Source of the DNA: Corynebacterium glyciniphilum AJ 3170
GTDB taxonomy: Bacteria > Actinomycetota > Actinomycetes > Mycobacteriales > Mycobacteriaceae
Assembly: GCF_000626675.1 (NCBI RefSeq)
Contig: NZ_CP006842.1
Span: forward strand, 1,736,001-1,800,000
DNA: 64,000 nt
Reading direction: 5' to 3'
Shown: in pieces, positions 58,933 to 64,000 of the stretch
Layout of the letters: each line of letters starts with the position of its first letter
How positions within the stretch are numbered: the first letter of the stretch is position 1
Translations under genes and position numbers: made by a program
Notes under the pieces: generated by a model
The model's input: the letters and a program-made list of their open reading frames with translations, nothing else
The model's database searches: none
What the model was told of the DNA's origin: nothing

Positions 58933-60425
58933 TGGCAGGTTTCCGCGCACGGTCAACCTCGGGGGAGCCACCGAAGGGCCGCCCCGGGCAGAAGAGCAAC
59001 TCCGGCTACCGGCGCCGCAGTGAGTCGCACCGGCAGGAGTACGAGGACAAGCAGTCGGCGAAGGGCTCCGGCGACCGGGTGCGCGATGTCGTGTTCGGCG
59101 TGCTGCGCCAGGTCAGCTCCCAGGACGCGTACGCGAACCTGGTGTTGCCGGGGGCGATGAAGAAGGCCGGGCTGACCGGCCGGGACGCCGCCTTCGCCAC
59201 GGAGCTGACCTACGGCACGTTGCGCGCCCAGGGGCTGCTGGACGCGGTGATCGCCGAGGCCGCGGGCCGTCCGGTGGGAAAGATCGACGAGACGGTGCTG
59301 GATGCGCTGCGCCTGGGCACCTACCAGATCCTGCGGACGCGGGTCGACGACCACGCCGCGGTGAACACCACGGTGGAGCTGGTGAAGGCCAACGGTGAGG
59401 AGAAGGCCGCGGGGTTCACCAACGGTGTGCTGCGCCGGATCACCCGGTCGACTCCGCAGCAGTGGTTGGACACGGTGACCGGCGGGCTGGAGCCGTTGGC
59501 GGCCCTGGCACTGCGTCACGCGCATCCGGTGTGGATCGCCGAGGTCTTCAATGAGGCGCTCGGTGGCACCGCGGAGGAGCCCGCCGGGGAGCTGGAGGAC
59601 GCGTTGACCGCCGACGACCGCCGTCCGCTGGTGCATCTGGCGGCACGCCCCGGGCAGATCTCCGCCGAGGAGCTGGCGCTGGTCACCGGTGGGGAGGAGG
59701 GCCGGTGGTCGCCGTATGCGGTGTACCTGTCGGAGGGTGACCCCGGCAAACTCGAGCCCGTGCAGGAGGGCCTGGCGTCGGTGCAGGACGAGGGCAGTCA
59801 GCTTATCGCCCTGGCGATGCTGCGTGCCGAGGTCGCTGACGACCGGGGCCGGTGGCTGGACCTGTGTTCGGGCCCGGGCGGTAAGACGGCGTTCCTGGCG
59901 TCGTGGGCGATGGGCGACGGTGCCCGTGTGGATGCGGTAGAGCCGGCGGAACACCGTGCGGAGCTGGTCCGGCAGGCCACCCGGGGTCTGCCGGTGAGTG
60001 TCCATGTCGGCGACGGCCGTGAGCTAGCGGGTATCAACGGGTTGAATGCTCCGGACGCAGGCTACGACCGGGTCCTGGTGGACGCACCGTGCACCGGTCT
60101 GGGTGCACTGCGCCGGCGTCCGGAGGCCCGGTGGCGCAAGTCCCCGGACGATGTCGCGTCCCTGGTGTCCCTGCAGCGCGATCTGCTGCGCTCGGCACTG
60201 GCGGCGACCAGGCCCGGCGGGGTGACCGTGTACTCAACGTGCTCCCCGCATCCGGCGGAGACCACGGAGGTGGCACGTGCCGTGGCTGAGGAGACGGGAG
60301 CGAGCATCGAGGACGCGGCGGCACTGGTCCCGGGCCTGACGCACAACGATGGGCCGTTCGTGCAACTGTGGCCGCACCGCCACGGCACGGACGCGATGTT
60401 CTTCGCGGTGCTGCGACGGTCCTGA
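58932..60425 (+). CDS. rsmB: 16S rRNA m5C967 methyltransferase RsmB (Fmu)
   Basis: A NusB-like RNA-binding domain (about 45-190) is followed by a Rossmann SAM-dependent methyltransferase. The SAM site is WLDLCSGPGGKTAFLA, and the two catalytic cysteines lie in LVDAPCTGLGALRRRPEARW and VYSTCSPHPAETTEV. At 497 residues it includes a basic disordered head (GRPGQKSNSGYRRR). It is translationally coupled to fmt. rpe follows after 36 nt with its own -10. Confidence 0.94.
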   Translation: MAGFRARSTSGEPPKGRPGQKSNSGYRRRSESHRQEYEDKQSAKGSGDRVRDVVFGVLRQVSSQDAYANLVLPGAMKKAGLTGRDAAFATELTYGTLRAQGLLDAVIAEAAGRPVGKIDETVLDALRLGTYQILRTRVDDHAAVNTTVELVKANGEEKAAGFTNGVLRRITRSTPQQWLDTVTGGLEPLAALALRHAHPVWIAEVFNEALGGTAEEPAGELEDALTADDRRPLVHLAARPGQISAEELALVTGGEEGRWSPYAVYLSEGDPGKLEPVQEGLASVQDEGSQLIALAMLRAEVADDRGRWLDLCSGPGGKTAFLASWAMGDGARVDAVEPAEHRAELVRQATRGLPVSVHVGDGRELAGINGLNAPDAGYDRVLVDAPCTGLGALRRRPEARWRKSPDDVASLVSLQRDLLRSALAATRPGGVTVYSTCSPHPAETTEVARAVAEETGASIEDAAALVPGLTHNDGPFVQLWPHRHGTDAMFFAVLRRS

Positions 60426-60448
60426 GCCGAGTCCACACCGACCCGCGA

Positions 60449-60454
60449 TACGAT
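60449..60454 (+). promoter_or_regulatory. Leaderless-type -10 (TACGAT) of rpe
   Basis: TACGAT ends 7 nt before ATG 60462 and contains part of the alternative ATG at 60453. This favours 60462 as the true start. Confidence 0.5.
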
Positions 60455-60461
60455 GGAAGCC

Positions 60462-61139
60462 ATGAGAAGACAGCCTCAGATCGCCCCGTCCATCCTCGCC
60501 GCTGATTTCGCGGACATCAGGGGCAGTATCGCCCTGGTACCGGGCGCGGACTGGCTGCACATCGATGTGATGGACGGCCACTTCGTGCCTAACCTGAGCT
60601 TCGGGCTTCCGGTCGCTGAGGCGGTGCGCCGCTCCACGGATACCTTCCTGGACGTGCACCTGATGATCGAGGACCCGGCCCGCTGGGCGCCGGACTACGC
60701 CGCGTTCGGCAACGTGACCTTCCACCTGGAGGCCGTGGCGGACGTGGACGCCGCGGTCGCCCTGGCGACTACGCTGCGTGAGGCGGGTACCAGGGCCGGG
60801 GTGAGCATCAAGCCGGGTACGCCGGTGGAGCCGTTGCTGGATCACCTGGCGTCCTTCGACACGGTCCTGGTGATGAGCGTGGAGCCCGGTTTCGGCGGGC
60901 AGTCGTTCATGCCGGAGGTGCTGGACAAGGTCCGTGCCCTGCGTGCCCGCATCGACGCCGACGGCCTGGACACCCTCGTGGAGATCGACGGCGGCATCGG
61001 GCCGGACACCGTGGGCGTCAGCGCCGAGGCCGGGGTGGACGTGTTCGTCGCCGGGTCGAGCGTGTTCGGCGCGGAGAACCCCGGGTCGCGGGTGACGGAG
61101 CTGCGTACCACCGCCACGCGGGCAGTCGCCGGGGCATGA
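60462..61139 (+). CDS. rpe: Ribulose-phosphate 3-epimerase
   Basis: Interconverts ribulose 5-phosphate and xylulose 5-phosphate in the pentose phosphate pathway, and so feeds the ribulose 5-phosphate used by ribBA downstream. The 225-residue TIM barrel has APSILAADFADI, HIDVMDGHFVPNLSFG, VHLMIEDP, MSVEPGFGGQSFM and VEIDGGIGPDTV, covering the metal and phosphate sites. ATG 60462 is preferred over 60453 because of the -10 element. The stop overlaps the ribD ATG. Confidence 0.95.
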   Translation: MRRQPQIAPSILAADFADIRGSIALVPGADWLHIDVMDGHFVPNLSFGLPVAEAVRRSTDTFLDVHLMIEDPARWAPDYAAFGNVTFHLEAVADVDAAVALATTLREAGTRAGVSIKPGTPVEPLLDHLASFDTVLVMSVEPGFGGQSFMPEVLDKVRALRARIDADGLDTLVEIDGGIGPDTVGVSAEAGVDVFVAGSSVFGAENPGSRVTELRTTATRAVAGA

Positions 61140-62245
61140 CGGCGGTGCTCGTGGACCGGCTCGGTGAACTGCTCGCCGAGGCGGTGCTGCAGGCGGACGC
61201 CGCAGGCCAGCAGGTCCGCGGCACGACCTCGCCGAACCCGCCGGTCGGCGCGGTCATCCTCGACGCCTCCGGGACGGTCGTGGGTGTCGGGGCGACGAGC
61301 CCTCCCGGTGGTGCGCATGCCGAGGTCAACGCGCTGACCGAGGCGGGGGAGCGTGCCCGGGGTGGCACGGCGGTGGTCACCCTGGAGCCGTGCAACCACA
61401 CCGGTCGCACCGGCCCGTGCAGTCACGCCCTTCTGGACGCGGGGATCGCCCGTGTCGTCCACGTCTTCGCCGATCCGGGGAAGGTGGAGGGAGGTGGCGC
61501 GGAGTACCTGCGTGATCACGGGGTGCAGGTGCTCGGCCCGGTGCTCGATCCGACAGACATGCCCACCGGAGTACCGGTGTTCAGTGTGGAGCCCTGGCTG
61601 ACCGCGCAGCGGCTGGGTCGCCCGCACGTCACGCTGAAGTACGCGGCCACGATGGACGGTTTCGCCGCGGCGACGGACGGGACCTCGCAGTGGATCACCG
61701 GTGAGCAGGCCCGCGCCCGGGTGCACCTGGACCGCTCGCGCCGCGACGCGATCATCGTGGGCACCGGGACGGTCACGGCGGACAACCCCCGGCTCACGGC
61801 CCGGCGGTCGGACGGCTCACTGTACGACCACCAGCCGATGCGCGTGGTGGTGGGGACCTCGGCGCTGGCCCAGGACGCGGCGGTCCGGCCGGCGGTGCAT
61901 CTGCCGACCCGTGACCTGCGTGCCGTCCTGTACGACCTGTGGGGCAGGGGAGCGGTGGATGTCCTGGTGGAGGGTGGCCCACACCTGGCGGCCGCGTTCA
62001 TCGACGCCGGCCTGGTGGACGCGGTGGAGGCGTACACCGCTCCGGCCCTGTTGGGGGCGGGCCTGCCTGCGGTCGTCCCCGCTGCGGAAACACACACGAC
62101 GATGGAGGGGATACAGCGGTTCACGTTGAGGTCCGCGGAGATCATCGGCGGGGACGTGCTAACTGTGACGACGCAACGGTCACTACCGCCCAATGAGTCT
62201 GAACCCGAGGAGAATTCGAGGCCTAATGGCAGCCCACCCGTCTGA
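61136..62245 (+). CDS. ribD: Bifunctional riboflavin deaminase/reductase RibD
   Basis: Performs the second and third steps of riboflavin synthesis. The N-terminal deaminase (about 1-150) has the zinc site GAHAEVNAL and LEPCNHTGRTGPC. The C-terminal NADPH-dependent reductase (about 160-350) has LKYAATMDGFAAATDGTSQWI, IIVGTGTVTADNPRLTAR and VLVEGGPHLAAAFI. The protein has 369 residues with a hydrophilic tail. It overlaps rpe by 4 nt. A 159-bp gap separates it from ribE. Confidence 0.95.
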   Translation: MTAVLVDRLGELLAEAVLQADAAGQQVRGTTSPNPPVGAVILDASGTVVGVGATSPPGGAHAEVNALTEAGERARGGTAVVTLEPCNHTGRTGPCSHALLDAGIARVVHVFADPGKVEGGGAEYLRDHGVQVLGPVLDPTDMPTGVPVFSVEPWLTAQRLGRPHVTLKYAATMDGFAAATDGTSQWITGEQARARVHLDRSRRDAIIVGTGTVTADNPRLTARRSDGSLYDHQPMRVVVGTSALAQDAAVRPAVHLPTRDLRAVLYDLWGRGAVDVLVEGGPHLAAAFIDAGLVDAVEAYTAPALLGAGLPAVVPAAETHTTMEGIQRFTLRSAEIIGGDVLTVTTQRSLPPNESEPEENSRPNGSPPV

Positions 62246-62390
62246 CGCATTTCGTGGCTGCACCGTGTTCGACCCGACAACATCAAACGGACCTTGCCGT
62301 GCGCTTCGGGGGATACATCGGTCAAAATGCAAAGGCAACACTGAAGGAAACTGATTCTGCCCCGCTGCACACCAGGCCGCCGCCCTCCCC

Positions 62391-62396
62391 TAGACT
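62391..62396 (+). promoter_or_regulatory. Leaderless-type -10 (TAGACT) of ribE
   Basis: TAGACT ends 8 nt before ATG 62405. The rest of the 159-bp ribD-ribE gap is comparatively AT-rich and shows no FMN-riboswitch-like core. Confidence 0.55.
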
Positions 62397-62404
62397 GAAC
62401 AGTT

Positions 62405-63049
62405 ATGTTCACCGGAATCGTCGAGGAGACGGGCACGGTCGCCGAGGTCGACGGCACCGCAGACGCCCAGCGCATACGCATCTCCTGCAGCCAGGTACTG
62501 CAGGACGCCACCCATGGGGCCTCCATCTCTGTCAACGGGGTCTGTCTCACCGTCACAGAGTTCGACAGCACCGGCTTCTGGGCCGACTGCATGAAGGTCA
62601 CGCTCGACTACACCGCGCTGGGTTCCGCCCGGCCAGGTGACCGGGTCAACCTGGAGCGAGCCACCCCGACCGGCGGACGCCTCGGCGGCCACATCGTCCA
62701 GGGCCATGTGGACGGCACCGCCACCCTGGTCTCCCGCACCCCGGGCAGCGAGTGGGAGGTCTTCCGCTTCGAGCTCCCGGCAGGCGATGCCGGCACCTCC
62801 CTGGCCCGCTACGTCGCCAAGAAGGGCAGCATCGCCGTCAACGGTGTCTCGCTCACCGTCGCCGAGGTCGGCCCCGTCACCGACCCGTGGTTCGAGGTCT
62901 CGTTGATCCCCACCACCCTCGCCGAGACCATGCTCGGTGACCTCGCCACCGGCGACACCGTCAACATCGAGTGCGACGTCCTGGCCAAGTACCTTGAACG
63001 CCTCGCGCAGGCCGAAGGGTCAGAAGGATCAGAAGGAGACGCCCAGTGA
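62405..63049 (+). CDS. ribE: Riboflavin synthase alpha subunit
   Basis: Dismutates two 6,7-dimethyl-8-ribityllumazines into riboflavin. The 214-residue protein shows the two tandem lumazine-binding domains. The first starts [10 protein letters not shown] and contains VNGVCLTV; the second contains [12 protein letters not shown] and [12 protein letters not shown]. The end [14 protein letters not shown] is the trimerisation helix. The name ribC is also used in corynebacteria. Its TGA overlaps the ribBA GTG. Confidence 0.95.
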   Translation: MFTGIVEETGTVAEVDGTADAQRIRISCSQVLQDATHGASISVNGVCLTVTEFDSTGFWADCMKVTLDYTALGSARPGDRVNLERATPTGGRLGGHIVQGHVDGTATLVSRTPGSEWEVFRFELPAGDAGTSLARYVAKKGSIAVNGVSLTVAEVGPVTDPWFEVSLIPTTLAETMLGDLATGDTVNIECDVLAKYLERLAQAEGSEGSEGDAQ

Positions 63050-64000
63050 GCGACCTGAACCAGGGGAGCGGCGGCACCGGCAGCAGCGACCGCGTGAGCC
63101 TGCTCGACCCCGTGGAGGACGCGATCACCGACATTGCCGCGGGTAAGCCGGTGGTCGTCGTCGACGACGAGGACCGGGAGAACGAGGGCGACATCATCTT
63201 TGCCGCGGAGAAGGCCACGCCCGAGACCGTGGCCTTCACCGTCCGGCACTCCTCGGGCTACATCTGCGCCGCAGTGCCCGACGAGGAGGCCGACCGTCTC
63301 GGCCTGCCGCCGATGGTCGCCCGCAACGAGGACGTCCGCGGCACCGCCTACACCGTCACCGTCGACGCCGCCGAGGGCATCACCACCGGCATCAGCGCCA
63401 CCGACCGTGCCCACACGCTGCGCCTGCTCGCCGACCCGGGCGCCACCCGCGAGTCCTTCAACCGCCCCGGCCACGTCGTCCCGTTGCGGGCGAAGAAGGG
63501 CGGCGTGCTGGAACGCGGCGGGCACACCGAGGCCTCCGTGGACCTCGCCCGCGCCGCCGGGCTGCGTCCCGCCGGGGTGCTGTGCGAGGTCGTCTCCGAG
63601 GACGACCCCACCGGTATGGCCCGTCTGCCGGAACTGCGCCGGTTCTGCGACGAGCACGGCCTGTCGCTGATCTCCATCGAGCAACTCGCCGAGTGGCGCC
63701 GAGTGCACACCCCCGTCGTCTCCCGCAGCGTGGAGGCCCGCCTGCCCACCCGCTTCGGCAACTTCCACGCTGTGGCGTACAACGGCCTGGTCGACGGCGT
63801 CGAGCACGTCGCTTTGGTCTCCGGCGACCTGCGGGCCGACAACGGCGAGGACGTGCTGGTGCGCGTGCACTCCGAGTGCCTCACCGGCGACATCTTCGGC
63901 TCGCTGCGCTGCGACTGCGGCGAACAGCTCTCCGCCTCCCTCGACCTGATCACCGAGGCCGGACGCGGCGTGCTGGTCTACCTGCGTGGCCAGGAGGGCC
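63046..64000 (+). CDS. ribBA: Bifunctional DHBP synthase/GTP cyclohydrolase II RibBA (3' partial)
   Basis: The open frame from GTG 63046 (overlapping the ribE stop as GTGA) runs uninterrupted to the window edge, giving about 318 residues. The N-terminal 3,4-dihydroxy-2-butanone-4-phosphate synthase domain shows [26 protein letters not shown] and [16 protein letters not shown]. The GTP cyclohydrolase II domain begins near residue 220, with zinc cysteines in [28 protein letters not shown] lies about 7 nt before the start. Both halves look intact as far as visible, and ribH is expected downstream. Confidence 0.93.
   Translation, partial: MSDLNQGSGGTGSSDRVSLLDPVEDAITDIAAGKPVVVVDDEDRENEGDIIFAAEKATPETVAFTVRHSSGYICAAVPDEEADRLGLPPMVARNEDVRGTAYTVTVDAAEGITTGISATDRAHTLRLLADPGATRESFNRPGHVVPLRAKKGGVLERGGHTEASVDLARAAGLRPAGVLCEVVSEDDPTGMARLPELRRFCDEHGLSLISIEQLAEWRRVHTPVVSRSVEARLPTRFGNFHAVAYNGLVDGVEHVALVSGDLRADNGEDVLVRVHSECLTGDIFGSLRCDCGEQLSASLDLITEAGRGVLVYLRGQEG

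Noticed and set aside
62246..62404. FMN riboswitch upstream of ribE
   Set aside because: The characteristic FMN-element blocks are absent, and TAGACT 8 nt before the ATG leaves no leader to hold one.

Overview
The window is high-GC actinobacterial chromosome, almost certainly from a Corynebacterium. Four things point there: the core gene order pdxS-tesB-pdxT-yebC / ruvCAB-yajC-secDF-apt-rel / hisS / aspS / alaS-ruvX-mltG-aroE / aroCKBQ-pepQ-efp-nusB / pyrRBC-carAB-pyrF-mihF-gmk-rpoZ-coaBC-metK-priA / def-fmt-rsmB-rpe-rib; a mycobacterial-type integration host factor; a primosomal protein with a degenerate ATPase; and a McbR-like operator at metK. All identifications come from reading the sequence and translations; no database search was run.

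Layout. 1-4.1 kb: end of a LemA-like membrane protein, PLP synthase (pdxS, pdxT) with an acyl-CoA thioesterase between its subunits, YebC, and a reverse-strand DUF3817 membrane protein. 4.2-15.8 kb: Holliday-junction resolvase (ruvC, ruvA, ruvB), Sec translocase accessory subunits (yajC, secD, secF), a lipoprotein solute-binding protein, apt, rel, and a reverse-strand membrane-anchored cyclophilin. 15.9-17.9 kb: a glyoxalase-II-like hydrolase and hisS. 18.0-23.2 kb: an accessory osmoprotection operon (choline transporter, betaine aldehyde dehydrogenase, flavoprotein choline oxidase) placed between hisS and the aspS neighbourhood. 23.2-25.0 kb: a YpfJ-type metallopeptidase, an operator-rich intergenic region, an unrecognised 43-residue protein and a small membrane protein. 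25.1-41.3 kb: aspS, a kinase-like protein, rarA, alaS, ruvX, mltG, aroE, a prepilin peptidase, aroC-K-B-Q, pepQ, efp and nusB. 41.3-49.8 kb: the whole de novo UMP block except pyrD and pyrE, preceded by a PyrR RNA-binding element that covers the ribosome-binding site. 50-56.2 kb: mihF, gmk, rpoZ, coaBC, metK, priA. 56.2-57.4 kb: an AbiEi/DUF559-like gene flanked by two copies of a ~60-70 bp palindromic repeat. 57.4-64 kb: def-fmt-rsmB-rpe-ribD and ribE-ribBA; the last gene runs off the end.

Many genes are coupled by ATGA/GTGA/TGATG overlaps, so the window reads as a few long operons. At the starts of new transcription units a TANNNT-like -10 hexamer repeatedly lies only 6-8 nt before the start codon. 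This is the signature of leaderless mRNAs.

Most noteworthy: the choline oxidase (easily misannotated as choline dehydrogenase), the PyrR translational switch, the McbR-like site at metK, the structured mihF leader, the dyad-controlled 43-aa ORF, and the repeat-flanked AbiEi/DUF559 gene. No tRNA, rRNA, CRISPR array, transposase or integrase was seen.
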